Positions 32,781 through 43,300 are shown, counted from the first letter of the stretch. The stretch is 64,000 nt of DNA from Ascarosepion bandense (GCA_037127315.1 JBBBDQ010001275.1:347501-411500), one strand, 5' to 3'. Notes: generated from the letters alone by a model not told the origin. Made by a program: numbers and translations.

Positions 32781-33149
32781 ATGAACCTGTTACTTCATCA
32801 ATGACAACTCAATGATTTGCCATTACCGTCAGTGGCAACGGTTAATAGGCGTCCTGTTCCTTCTTCAGTTGTTATGCTCGTCAAGCTACTTTTAAACTTC
32901 TTGATCTCCTCATAAAACCCTTCTACATAGTAATGCAATGTTATCATATTGTGTTAAAATCAACCAATGACCTGACACACCTTCTGAACAAAGAAATCAG
33001 ATCACATTCAATGAACATTATAAAAACTTAAGATTCTCCTTGTCTGTCACATTCAATGAAACATGTATAAAACAAAGGTTGCTTCCCAAATATGCAATAC
33101 AGGGCAAACAATAAACGTAGCATAGTGCCTAGTTCACACTTTATAGAAT

Positions 33150-33295
33150 TTTATACTTATCAATACTCTATCTTCACCCCAATATCAAGCACTTTGCTAT
33201 AATAAACATGCTTAGCAAAACACACTTTATCAGTGAAACCACTGAAAAAACAACTTTTGGGCTAAACATTATCCCATCTCAACAATATATATATA
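33150..33295 (+). repeat. TA-terminated repeat T, copy 3
   Basis: TTATCAATACTCTATCTTCAC, CAAGCACTTTGCTATAATAA and CACTTTATCAGTGAAACCAC, ending ATCTCAACAATA(TA)n. Confidence 0.6.
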
Positions 33296-33315
33296 TTGTC
33301 AAATTGTGGTAAAAT

Positions 33316-33352
<37 letters not shown>

Positions 33353-33389
33353 CAAATTGTGATAATATATACAGCATCGAATTGTAATG

Positions 33390-33444
<55 letters not shown>

Positions 33445-33450
33445 TTGCCT
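33290..33450. repeat. duplicated compound (TA)n(TG)n microsatellite
   Basis: TCAAATTGTG(G/A)TAA is followed by (TA)n(TG)n, then the whole pattern repeats with a longer TA tract. Confidence 0.85.
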
Positions 33451-33854
33451 CTCTTTCTTTCTTTCTTTTCCTTACCAATATTAATAATTACGAATTATGC
33501 CTCTTTAATTTCATCTCCCCACATTTTAATATTTATTAATAATTTATAAATTACATTTTAATTAAAATTTTAATTTTTTATCTCCATTCAAATTTAGAAT
33601 ATATATTTTTTTAACTGTTATTAAAAAAACAGTAACTTAACTTTATAAGATTTAACTCTCATGAACATTGAGTGAACATAAATTCAAATATATTTAACTG
33701 TCAGTTTGAAAAATGCATCTGACGGTTGCATAACACATGAAACTCCAAGTTGTGCCATTGACGTAAGATGATATGTATATACATATATTTACATATATAT
33801 GTGAAAAGTGTATGTATATAATTATAAATTATAATTATATATATATGTGAAAAG

Positions 33855-34160
33855 TGTATGGGTGTACAAATGTATATATATATATATATGTGCCTGCGTC
33901 TGTCGTGACATGTACGTACAAGAAATCGACAACTATTCGCGCGTTGACATCACTGCACACCATTCAAATATGCCAACCGAATGAGTGTGTATGTGTGCCA
34001 TGGCACACATATACATATATATACCGAACCCTGCACGATTCGCATGTGTATGTTTATGCAAGCCTCAGTGACCGAACGCACGTACGTGTGTGTGTCCTTG
34101 CGCGTGTTGATGGGTGTACAAATGTATATATCTATATGTCTGCGTCTGTCGTGACGACAG
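33855..34160. repeat. two direct repeats 251 bp apart in a CpG-containing patch
   Basis: ATGGGTGTACAAATGTATAT and TGCGTCTGTCGTGAC recur at 33859-33908 and 34110-34155. The segment between carries an unusual number of CpGs (for example GACCGAACGCACGTACGTG). Long open frames here come from the TA/TG repeats. Confidence 0.6.
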
Positions 34161-34319
34161 ATTTTTTTTTCCCCCCACTTCCACAAAAATACACGAATAT
34201 AACCAATTTAAAAAAAAAAATTAATCAGTTTGTCAGACGATCGCAAAAGCATGAAACCCAGGGTTACAAACTCACACCTATCTATATGAATATATATACA
34301 TATATATATTAGGTATCAT

Positions 34320-34920
34320 CTAAGCTTAATTTGCTATGGTACAAAGCCACATGGTCCATGAAATAAGTTGACTCTTTTTCTATGATGAGGTACCTACAAT
34401 CAAATATATAAATTGATTTTATAAATAGATGTCAGATCAGATATTTATACAACTACAAATAACTACAAGTTCTTTGTTTCTGTCAAACATGTTGACGATA
34501 AAACCACTGCCACCAGACACTAATCACACACAGTCCTCTTCTGCGGCTGGTATTGTGTTGTTGTTAACCTCAAGACACACTCACCTGACAATGAAAAGTC
34601 AACTTGTAACAAAGAAATCAATCATTTACGATTGAAAGCATGACCTTAACAGAGAAAATCAACAGTTGAAACTCAAGAAAAGGTTAACAGGAACGTCGTG
34701 ACAGACATAACACATTATCTATTAAACTCACCACAGTATGAGAAGATATTTTAATTAATTTATTTAAAGTCATAAAAACAGATATGTTAAAGCAAGAAAA
34801 AGAACTAACAAAAATAATAAGATGACTGCAGAATGGTCACATCAAAGAAAATTAATAGTTTGTCTGTATTTCCTATTACATGATGAGAAATACATGCAGC
34901 AGTTAAAAAGTATACACGAC
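34320..34920. other. no recognised gene
   Basis: No domain, RNA or repeat family recognised. Confidence 0.3.
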
Positions 34921-34929
34921 CATATATAT

Positions 34930-35402
34930 ATATTTTAAATATAAAACTTTAATCCAAAAGGACAACCAGGAAGGTAAATCTCAAAGACCCGATCCTAATT
35001 AATATTAATTACATTAATATTAAAACTGATCAAGGTGGAGGGCTCAATGTAATTAATATTTAAATTACAGAACCAATTATAAAATAAAATAAATTTTGAT
35101 GTTCAAATCAGTTGTATGGCTATTTCTACATTAAATTGCTAAAAGAAATTTCATGCATCATCGGGAACTTCTTTATTTCAAAATAAACCAAGATATTTTA
35201 CTGGCGGAAGTTAAAAAAAAATATACATCACAGAAAAATTGAAGGGGTGGGATTTTTCTGTGATGTATATATTTTTTTTAACTTCTGCTGGTAAAATATC
35301 TTGGTTTATTTTTAAATAAAGAAGTTGCCGATGGTGCGTGAAATTTCTCTAAGGGATTTAATGTAGAAATGGCTATACAACTGATTTGCACATTGAAATA
35401 TA
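34930..35402. repeat. head-to-head pair of repeat R (palindrome with two hammerhead relics)
   Basis: The arms 35105-35239 and 35252-35387 are reverse complements around about 12 bases. Each arm ends in a hammerhead-like block (minus 35105-35170; plus 35330-35387). The plus copy reads GTTGC, CGATGG, GAAATGGCTATA, CAAC, with C3U4 and A9 changed. The left copy continues on the minus strand into the repeat R body (GGATTAAAG end at 34950). Confidence 0.75.
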
Positions 35403-35403
35403 T

Positions 35404-35905
35404 ATCTCGTTTAATATTTAGTTTTTGGTCCTGATAGGGTTAGACCAGTACACATTTGTATTAAAAAGTGTTCAATACAAAAATAAAGGTCCACTTCAAG
35501 GTCTCTGCAACACAAAAAAAATAATTTATAAGGCAAAGGTACATGATCCAGATGGCCAAAACAAAATATATTTGGGCTCAACCAAAGATACCTTTAAGAA
35601 CCAGGTGGTTCAATCACAGATTTCTACATTTAAAATAGAAAAATGAAAAAACAATACAAAATTGGCTAACCACGTCTGGAAATTGAAATCAAAATATGAA
35701 AAAGACCCAGACATAACGTGGAGCATTGTAAAAACAACCAAGCCTTACAATGGTGGACGAATATGTAGACTGTGCCAAGAAGAAAAATTAGAAATTATGA
35801 CTTACCTAAATAAAGACGAATTGTTAAATGAAAGAACAGAAATTATGACAAAATGTATCCACACTAAGAAATACCTCTTAGGTTCATACAAACATGGATG
35901 AAAAC
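35404..35905 (+). pseudogene. Penelope-like GIY-YIG endonuclease, copy 2
   Basis: After a 70-base pLTR piece (inverted relative to the frame) comes CPLQGLCNTKKIIYKAKV, then IYLGSTKDTF, a compensated double frameshift through the Arg-His region, FKIEK, TGA (35644-35646), NHVWKLKSKYEKDPDITW, RICRLCQEEKLEI and KCIHTKKYLLGSYKHG. It shares the FKIEK-stop with copy 1. RT absent. Confidence 0.85.
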
Positions 35906-36022
35906 GTCATCATAAGTTTGAATTTAAACAATGCACGTTCATAAATTCTCTGCCACATGAATGTTCAAATAAAACACTATTACAAGAGCGTTCTTAAAAA
36001 GAAAAACGGTAAAAGGTAAAAT

Positions 36023-36083
36023 CAGTTATTAAAAATTGCCTGAAGACACTACTCATGGTAGAAACCTGGGTAGTGAAATAACT
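36023..36083 (+). ncRNA. Penelope-type hammerhead-like motif, 3' of endonuclease
   Basis: AGUUAUU, five A bulge, UUGC, CUGAAGA, short stem II with C-A closing mismatch, GAAA, stem III AC/GU, H17 = A, then GUGA and AAUAACU. Stem I therefore has 4 inner pairs (two of them G-U) and 7 outer pairs. Lies about 120 bases after the endonuclease stop. Confidence 0.6.
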
Positions 36084-36134
36084 CATTTAAAAATGGAAAA
36101 TATATATATATATATATATACATATATAAATAAA

Positions 36135-36530
36135 TACTGATTGTTTAATTCCTTAGTTTCTAGTCATAATAAGATTAGACCAGTGTACATTTGTATTAAA
36201 AAGTGTTTAATACAATTATATTGTAGAACTTTTGAATATTTTCCATTTGTAAATGAGTTATTATGTGACCTAGGTTTCTACCATGAGTGGTGTCTTCAGG
36301 CGATTTGCAATAAAGGTTCATACAACCATAGATGAAAACACCATAATTCCTTGTAATTTTAAAAATTGCACATTGAAAAGTTCCCTGCCATGTGAACCTT
36401 AAAAAAAAAAAACATCATTACGTAAGCATTCTTAAAAAAAAAAAAAGCAGTAAAATCAGTTATTGCAAATCGCTTGAAGACACCACTCATGGTAGAAACT
36501 TTGGTCACGTAATAACTTGTTTACAAATTT
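36135..36530 (+). repeat. Penelope-like fragment bounded by two inverted hammerhead-like motifs
   Basis: pLTR piece then a motif on the minus strand (36256-36313; CTGAAGA, GAAACCTAGGTC). The last codons and 3' UTR follow on the plus strand (GSYNHR, GTTCCCTGCCATGTGAACC), then a motif on the plus strand (36457-36518; TTGAAGA, GAAAC, GGTC). This is an extremely truncated copy with an inverted 5' part. Confidence 0.65.
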
Positions 36531-36531
36531 T

Positions 36532-36537
<6 letters not shown>

Positions 36538-36575
<38 letters not shown>
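36538..36575. repeat. (TA)n microsatellite
   Basis: TA tract following the pLTR word ACAAATTTTTG. Confidence 0.95.
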
Positions 36576-36578
<3 letters not shown>

Positions 36579-36626
36579 ATACATATATATATATATAAAA
36601 TAAAACAAAAGTTTCGATATTTACAT

Positions 36627-36675
36627 CCGTTGGATAGCCATTTCTACAAGGAAATCCTTGCTTCTTCAGCAACAG
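36627..36675 (-). ncRNA. type I hammerhead ribozyme HH2, intact core
   Basis: On the minus strand: stem I CUGUUG/CAACGG (6 pairs with one G-U), CUGAAGA, stem II GCAAGG-AUUU-CCUUGU (6 pairs, flanked by an A-A), GAAA, stem III AU/AU with GGCU loop, C17 at 36633. Cleavage predicted between 36633 and 36632. Start of a repeat R copy. Confidence 0.78.
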
Positions 36676-36924
36676 TAAAACCAAAATTTTATTTACTCAA
36701 ATTCAAATGTGTTAAAAGATTTTTATGCCAGTAGAAGTAAAAAAAAACCCCTCCATACACAAGGAAAATAAATGGGGTGGGATTAACAAATTTTGAATGT
36801 AAGGAAGTAAGATGCGGAAGCAGACAAATACCTCTGTCTCATATTAGAAGACATACCCCTCCTCCACACAAGAGTCAAGAGTTTAAAAATTAAAATCTAG
36901 CCATGTCAATAGAACATGATATTT

Positions 36925-37023
36925 GCATTAAGCCCTCCACCCTGATCAATTTTAATATTAATGAAATTAATATTATTAGGATCAGGTTTTTAGAATTACC
37001 TTTCTGATTATCCTTTTGGATTT

Positions 37024-37027
<4 letters not shown>
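36925..37027 (+). repeat. repeat R right part
   Basis: GCCCTCCACCCTGATCAATT, ATTATTAGGATCAGG and CCTTTTGGATTTAAA, then TA. In opposite orientation to HH2, so the copy is inverted internally. Confidence 0.65.
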
Positions 37028-37065
<38 letters not shown>

Positions 37066-37119
37066 AAACAGATGATATATAATAAATAGCACTAAGAAAG
37101 GTTAATTCTGAATTAATTC

Positions 37120-37394
37120 TGGGCGATCATGTCTCAAAAGAGACATGACTGACTGGGCAGAAGATTATCCCACAGTAGGTTGCCATTGCTTTCTGCAGTA
37201 GACTGGTTGCCAACCAAGGCTATAGAACCCAATCTGTCCTGTTATTTAGCCCATAACTGGAGGGAAAAGATGGATTAATACCTTTCCCAAGGGTATTTGC
37301 ACGTAAGTGAATGAAAGGAATTCAACTGGAATTTGAACTCGGCTCCCCGATTTGTCATTCCGAGTTGATATCCACTGCACCATAACACACGTCC
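37120..37394 (-). repeat. SINE A
   Basis: Body and tRNA-like head (ATTTGAACTCGGCTCC; TATCCACTGCACC). Lacks the last about 30 bases of the 3' end. Confidence 0.83.
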
Positions 37395-37661
37395 GCACCT
37401 GGGATACATGTGAGAAACAGCTGCATGAAAAAGATAAATATCTTAATGTTACACCAACAGTAAAAAAGGCAGTCACTTAAACATCACAGATGAGAATTTA
37501 AGAGCCACATGTTGGATGAAAAAAAATCAGGGTTGCTTATCCACACTGATCAACAGTAATTGATGTAACATTACACCTAAGTACTAAATAGGTGATTAGG
37601 TCTCATAATTTCGCTAGTAAAACTGCCAGATGTAACCCTAAGTTCTATGTTAATAGTTTCT

Positions 37662-37835
37662 TCTCTCACACTTCCCACTTGACATCTGCAGAAATTTAAA
37701 TGCAACATCACTGCCTGCCTCCTTCAAATTCTGTTTCTTTTATTATCCTTCCGTTGTTCACTTTCTCACTCAGCAGCTTTTGGCATTTCAGTGCCTTGTG
37801 ATGATTTGCTTGGGGTCGTCAGACAAATATTATTA
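37662..37835 (+). repeat. possible LINE 3'-end fragment
   Basis: GAAATTTAAATGCAACATCA and TTGCTTGGGGTCGTC resemble the ORF2 end and 3' module of the Jockey-like LINEs. Confidence 0.4.
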
Positions 37836-38393
37836 CAATACTTTGTTCTGGAAGATAACTTTCAGAAGACATTTTCCAGCTTGAATAATTCTGTATTCAA
37901 AGCATTCTGAAACACTAGTCACATTCAATTCTGCAAGAACCCGGCTTCTTTTGCCATGCATATGGGCCCTACCCATGGTGATTTTCGTTCATATGTATAC
38001 TATATGCTAGCCATTTGAATCTTAAAATTTTCAGTTTGCTGAGGAGGAAATAAATAGATTAGTTACCAGGAGCCAATTTTGGACACTTGAAGATTACGTG
38101 TTTTGCATGCATGAAACTGACAATAGTAACTAGCCATCCAATACCCACTTTAGTTAGAATATAAGTAATACTTATCAGTCATACATATTTTCCATGACTA
38201 AATATATTATGTGACAAAAGTTATATCATGTTGCAACTGTCCTATCAGTTTGAAATTAAGGTATTTTAACCATAAAATATACATTTTGCACATTTATAAA
38301 TATACCATTCCACCATGTGTTGAATACTGTTGTTATACATAGTCGGGTGTTCATGCTATTCATCTTGAAGTTTTCAGCAAAATCCAAGGGAGT

Positions 38394-38836
38394 AACTGCA
38401 ATATAATCAATCCTGACCTTGGTAGCCCACTTTCAGTCACTCTCTCAATAATGTAATGTGGCTTCCCTCTGTCCAATTTTTTTTTTTTTTTACAAGCTTT
38501 TTTTTTCTGGTTCCCCAACCACAATGGACTTTCATGTGCTACAAGATTGGCTTTTTACCATCATAATAGTTAAATGTAAATAAATCTTCTATTTTAACAG
38601 TTTTTTCTCCCATTCATATTTGTGGAATTCTATTCCATTTGCTTGATTCCTTGATAGTTACAGTCTCTAAAAGTTTAAATGCAACATCAATTGCCATCTT
38701 CTATCTCCTTGAATTTCATTCATTTCTTATTTTTCTTTGACATCCTCTGTATCTTGTTTTTTCTCCCTCTGTAACCCCTTGCACACCAGTGGCAGTCCAG
38801 CCTTGCTTGGAGTAAAATGATCATTAAAAAAAATTC
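38394..38836 (+). repeat. 5'-truncated Jockey-like LINE 3' end with internal insertion
   Basis: TTGGTAGCCCACTTTCAGTC and TGTAATGTGGCTTCCC match the RT C-terminus. The middle (about 38480-38630) differs from other copies. Then AAAAGTTTAAATGCAACATC and GCCTTGCTTGGAGTAAAATG end the copy. Confidence 0.65.
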
Positions 38837-38960
38837 AAAAACAAAATAAAATTAATTCAAGGTCTGCACTTTATTGTTAATGTAAGTTCATGTTAGTTAT
38901 TCTGTCAAATGTTAAAGGCAGCAATATTTTAAAAATTCAATGTTTTGCTCGATGCCAACA

Positions 38961-39271
38961 ATCAGTAAGTTAAGTGCCATATGTGATACACGCTTGGGCG
39001 ATCATGTCTCTTTAAAGAGACATGACTGACTGGGCAGAAGATTATCCCGTAGTAGGTTGCCATTGCTTTCTGTGGTAGACTGGTTGCTGACCAAGGTTAT
39101 AGAACCCAATCTGTCCTATTATTTAACCCATAACTGGAAGGAATAGGTGGATTAATACCTTTCCCAAGGGTATTTGTGCGTAAGTGAATGCAATGAATTC
39201 AGCTGGAATTCAAACTCGGCTCCCCGATTTCTCATTCCGAGCCGATATCCAATGCACCACAACGCACATGC
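38961..39271 (-). repeat. SINE A, full length
   Basis: Complete copy from TCAGTAAGTTAAGTGCC to AATGCACCACAACGCACAT, with a good tRNA-like head (GAGCCGATATCCA). Confidence 0.87.
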
Positions 39272-39741
39272 CAGCAATATATTTTCTTAAATTTGCTATC
39301 CATATGATGAACACTTGATAATGTGTTGTATCGCTGGGGTGAATATAATACACAGTAAAAATGTGCTGCGGTATTATTCAGCACAATATCTGGTGCTAAA
39401 CGAATATACACAGAACAGTACAATAGTTACAATGACAGATAAGACAGACTTACAACATAGAGAAGAGGGTTTTAGATCACAGTAGTTGACGAAATAATCA
39501 GTTCAAATATTATGTAAATGATACCCAAATAATTTGCCTCAAATGTCACTATTCTTTACTTAAATAGACCATTTCAGTCATGGGGCTTCTACCATTGAGA
39601 GTGCTGCTAGGGTGTCAGCCACTCTACAACATAATGAAAAAAATTCTCATTTCCAGAAATAACTAGATTAACAAGAGTTCTTATTAATATAAAAGAGTTG
39701 TTCGCACTAAAGGTAAGAATAAAAATGTATATCTACAAAAT

Positions 39742-39789
<48 letters not shown>

Positions 39790-39792
<3 letters not shown>

Positions 39793-40150
39793 TTTTTTCC
39801 ATTTGTAAATGAGTTATTATGCGACCTAGGTTTCTACCATGAGTGATATCTTCAGGTGATTTGCAATAACTGATTTTACCATTTACTGTTTTTTTTAAGA
39901 ACACTCACGTAACGGTGTTTTTTTTTTTTTTTTTTTTGAATGCTCATGCAGCAGGGCATTTTTGAACACACAATTTTTAAGATTACAAGAAATTATCACG
40001 TTTTCATCCATGGTTGTATGAACCTAATAGGTATATTTTTAGTATGGTCACACTTAGTCATAATTTCTGTTCTTTCATTCAATAGTTCATTTTTGTTTGG
40101 GAATAGCATAATCTCTAACTTTCTTCCTGGCACAGTCTACATATTTTTTC
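39790..40150 (-). pseudogene. Penelope-like fragment, endonuclease C-terminus
   Basis: Beyond the hammerhead motif the minus strand retains decayed DCARKKVRDY, EKNR-like and HTTMDENVI codons. These correspond to the CxLCxEEK...LLNERTEI...SYKHG region of the better copies. Multiple stops. Confidence 0.5.
39812..39871 (-). ncRNA. Penelope-type hammerhead motif, intact core
   Basis: On the minus strand: CUGAAGA, stem II UAUC-ACUCAU-GGUA (4 pairs), GAAA, stem III ACC/GGU or AC/GU, C17, with outer stem I AGUUAUU/AAUAACU. Best-preserved member of the six pLTR motifs. Confidence 0.65.
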
Positions 40151-40154
40151 ACTG

Positions 40155-40830
40155 TTCATGGCTACATCTTCATATTGATTTTTTGAGTCCAATGAATAAA
40201 TCATACTATCTTATTGTCATAGACAGTTTTACAAAATAGCCAGAGATTCTCAAAAATAATAGACCAACCATGCAAATAGTAATAGAGTTTTCACAAACTC
40301 TTCACAAGGTTTGAAGTTCCAAATTCAATTGTTTGTGATAGCGGTACACAATTTATGGTGAGAGAGTTCAAGGAATTTTGCAAGATAACATGAGAATTGC
40401 TCCTTACCATCCTAGAAGCAATGGCCAGGCAGAGAGTTTTGGGCATCCATTCAAAATAGCTTTAAAAAAGCCAACGGTGGACACACAGATGCAGCAATAC
40501 AACAATTTCTACAGGTGTATAGACTGACGATGAATAAAAAATTTGCCTTCAGCCACACCTCTAGAAGTTATGTTTGCCTATAAGATACGATCAGTATTTG
40601 ATAAACTAATTCGCAATAGGAAAAAATATGAACATATGAGGAAAAAAATATGGGAAGGACTTTTAAAATTGTGGTCAAAAGGTTTTTTTACCTCATGTAT
40701 TGGGTGAATAAGATGTATTGGGAAGTCAATAGTATTGTCTGAAGAATTGGTAAAATGGTATATCTGGTTTAGGGATCAGAATTAGTGCACAAAAGCCATG
40801 ATAACCAAATAAAAAAGAGACATGTAGTTT
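40155..40830 (+). pseudogene. Ty3/Gypsy integrase relic
   Basis: Conceptual pieces: LHIDFLSPMNKSYYLIVIDS (first Asp), VPNSIVCDSGTQFMVREFKE (second Asp), a YHPRSNGQAES-type end (Glu), then a linker and a C-terminal domain piece (VNWVNKR, LVKWYIWF). Stops and shifts are present. No LTR found at its ends; a 5S SINE follows at 40838. Confidence 0.75.
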
Positions 40831-40837
40831 CAAGAGT

Positions 40838-41090
40838 GTCTACGGCTATGTCGTGTTGGATATAATAGTGCCCGTCCCGGTCACCGAAGTTAAGCAACAT
40901 TGAGCCTGGTCAGTACTTAAATGGGTGACCATTTGGGAATACCAGGTGCTGTAAACGTAAGGACCAAGAATGGTCCACCTGTCCTCCAGGTTTGGGGGTT
41001 GGGTGCAGGGCTAACAACCCTGCCCCTTAAAAAACAGTTTGTTACAGAAACAGCAACAAGAAGTTGCTGCCCTATGCACCATCTAAATGA
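40838..41090 (+). repeat. 5S rRNA-derived SINE, copy 2, with (GAT)n tail
   Basis: 5S-like head (GTCCCGGTCACCGAAGTTAA, GGGAATACCAGGTGC) and the same tail as 1598-1850 (GGGCTAACAACCCTGCCCC), ending at (GAT)n near 41087. Confidence 0.82.
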
Positions 41091-41489
41091 TGATGATGAT
41101 GATGAGTTTCAGGAGAACAATATGCCAGATGAGGTGGAAGCTCCAGATGTTGTCTGTGATACATTTGACAAGCCCATCCCACAAAATGCTCCTGAAACAG
41201 AAGCCCCAGAAAAGGTGTAGGAAGAGAAATAATATAGAATGGATTGACATCACCCCTAAAAAAAGACCCTTGACTCTGGAAAGAGCTAATCTCAAAAGGA
41301 GGGTGTTGTATACGTACCTGTGTACAGGAATGAGATGTTCCTATCCTCTTAAATATGTGAACACTGCTGGTAGAGCAGAGTAGAGTGATTAAACTGGCTA
41401 GCAGTGTATCTACTCCATGCAGCATGTGAGTCTTGTACTGGTTGATATGCTATTATTCCCAACCTTTGTTTTAGTGATTACTCATGAAG

Positions 41490-42010
41490 TAACCTTGTAC
41501 AGTTAATACAATTAACATTGCTGACCCTGGTATCTGGGCTCAAATCTTATCATGGACAATTTATCAGGAGGATAATTTCTTTCTTGATATTTGTTACGTC
41601 GGGTAACAGAATTATGTGAAATAATGCAAAACAACGTAATAGTATAAAAGTAGGTGTATTGACAGGAAAAGAGAAGTATTTACAAGAGGTGAGGATTAGT
41701 AGAATACAGAACAAGGAATTAGTATACAGTATCATCGTAGAGATGTGATAGATTGACTAGGAGAACACTTCCGATGCAATACCAGAAATACCCGACTGAC
41801 TCGCTCACTCGAATTCCTTACTCGAGGTATAATCACTTCTATTTTATATAGTGATTCGAATAGTCCATTACCATGGAAAGGTGGAGAGCGCCCCAACAAT
41901 ATTAACCTGGGAAAGACGATGATCTCAGCAGGAAGCACCATTGAGGAGTGCCTGAAAATCCTAACATGCATTGAACTGAGCCTTGTAAATAAAAAAGGGA
42001 GATAAAACTG
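41490..42010 (+). repeat. SINE B split by a solo LTR
   Basis: GGGCTCAAATCTTATCATGG and TCTTTCTTGATATT precede the LTR; GATGATCTCAGCAGGAAGCA and GAGCCTTGTAAATAAAAAAG follow it. Removing 41592-41903 gives one collinear element matching positions 1-180. Confidence 0.65.
41592..41898 (+). mobile_element. solo LTR (307 bp) with 5-bp target duplication
   Basis: TGTTACGTCGGGTAACA start, GCGCCCCAACA end, ATATT on both sides (41587-41591, 41899-41903). TTTTATATAG is a plausible TATA box. Same ends as 31720-32055, so the same broad Gypsy-like family. Confidence 0.87.
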
Positions 42011-42087
42011 TTCAGAAGCTGCCAGAAACTGTGTTAGCACCAAGTCACCAAGGCTGAGGGTCTGAGTGAACTGTACCTATACAAAAA

Positions 42088-42226
42088 CTAGCAGTATAGC
42101 CAGGCGTCGCTCAGGTGTAATTAAAGCTTTAAAATTAATCCATGGTCCTGGAGCTCAGACTCAGCCTAAAGAATATTGGAAATAATAAATTGCGACAATT
42201 TACCAATCACACCTAGTGTGTGTGTA

Positions 42227-42281
<55 letters not shown>

Positions 42282-42616
42282 ACTAGCAGTATAGACCGGC
42301 ATTGCTCAGGTGTAATGAAAGCTTTAATATACATATATTATCGATTTTCTGCACTATTGTAAGAACTGCAACCTTGAAACTTCTGAATATCATTTCTTAT
42401 GTCTTTGTCTATGAGTGTATCAAATTTGATTAAAATCGGACCACTCCCTCTATAACCCGACTTTTTTCAATTATCGATATTTATCGGGGGGTACCTAAAT
42501 ACTCAAAACCTAGCTAAGAACACTCGCAGACGATTACAGAACAACATTTTGGAGTCTATAGGTAACGAACACACACAGAGAAAAAGTTCCATTTATAAAT
42601 AAGTTTAGATTAGATT
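42088..42616 (-). mobile_element. Helitron H3 with two tandem 3' ends
   Basis: Minus-strand element with one terminus at 42283-42286 (CTAG plus CCGGCATTGCTCAGG hairpin side). A second terminus at 42088-42091 follows a further 195 bases, including a TA tract. Internal blocks (TATAACCCGACTTTTTTC, AACCTAGCTAAGAACACTCG) as in H1. Confidence 0.72.
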
Positions 42617-42756
42617 GATAACACCAGATAAGTGTAACTAAGGTGCATTAAGCAGTGCTGCAATATAAACAACTAATTACGTCAATGAAAGTTAAAAGAA
42701 AAAAAATAGGAGTTAGCAGAGAGGTGTACTAAGTAATGGGCATCCAACCATTATAT

Positions 42757-42975
42757 ATTTTTTTTTTTTTTTTTTTAATCATATCACCCCAAGCAAGGCG
42801 GTAACGCCACTGATGTGCAGGGGGCTACACAAGAGTGAGAAGATTAGAAAAGAAAAAAACAGGAAACCGCATCCTAAACAGGAAACAAGGGATAAGCCTC
42901 TTCACCTGTTCAATAGACGTGGGTGGAGTGTGAACCGGGCGATAGTTAAGTATCTACTCCAATTGAGAACAAAAA
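42757..42975 (-). repeat. short LINE derivative, copy 2
   Basis: On the minus strand: AATTGGAGTAGATACTTAAC, CACTCCACCCACGTCTATTG and the pyrimidine-rich stretch, then the 3' module and an A run (T run at 42759-42777), with no ORF. Confidence 0.8.
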
Positions 42976-43230
42976 AAAAAAAAAAAAAATTTAAAGATTT
43001 CAAAAAAAAAAAAAAAAAAAAAATGTGACTTATTAAGTTTTAACTTAGTTAAAGTCCAGTCAAAAATTTCTTCTAAAAAATAAAATCAAACGTACAGTTA
43101 GACATGAAAAGTTCTAAAATTAAGCAAAAATATTGGGCAAAAACGAATAAAAAAATAAACAAATAAGCGAAAAATACCTCACAGTTTAACACAGGAAATT
43201 TGAATTAAAGTTTCATTCTTCAATTCTTGC

Positions 43231-43237
<7 letters not shown>

Positions 43238-43273
<36 letters not shown>

Positions 43274-43300
43274 GTGTGTGTGTGTGTGTGTGTGTGTGTG
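43238..43300. repeat. (TA)n(TG)n microsatellite
   Basis: TA tract followed by TCTG(TG)n. Confidence 0.95.

Noticed and set aside
33854..34312. 152-codon frame with Tyr-Ile runs
   Set aside because: Created by TA/TG microsatellites; no domain.
42813..43028. 71-codon Lys-rich frame
   Set aside because: It lies across the LINE derivative and an A-rich run; it is a shadow of that repeat.
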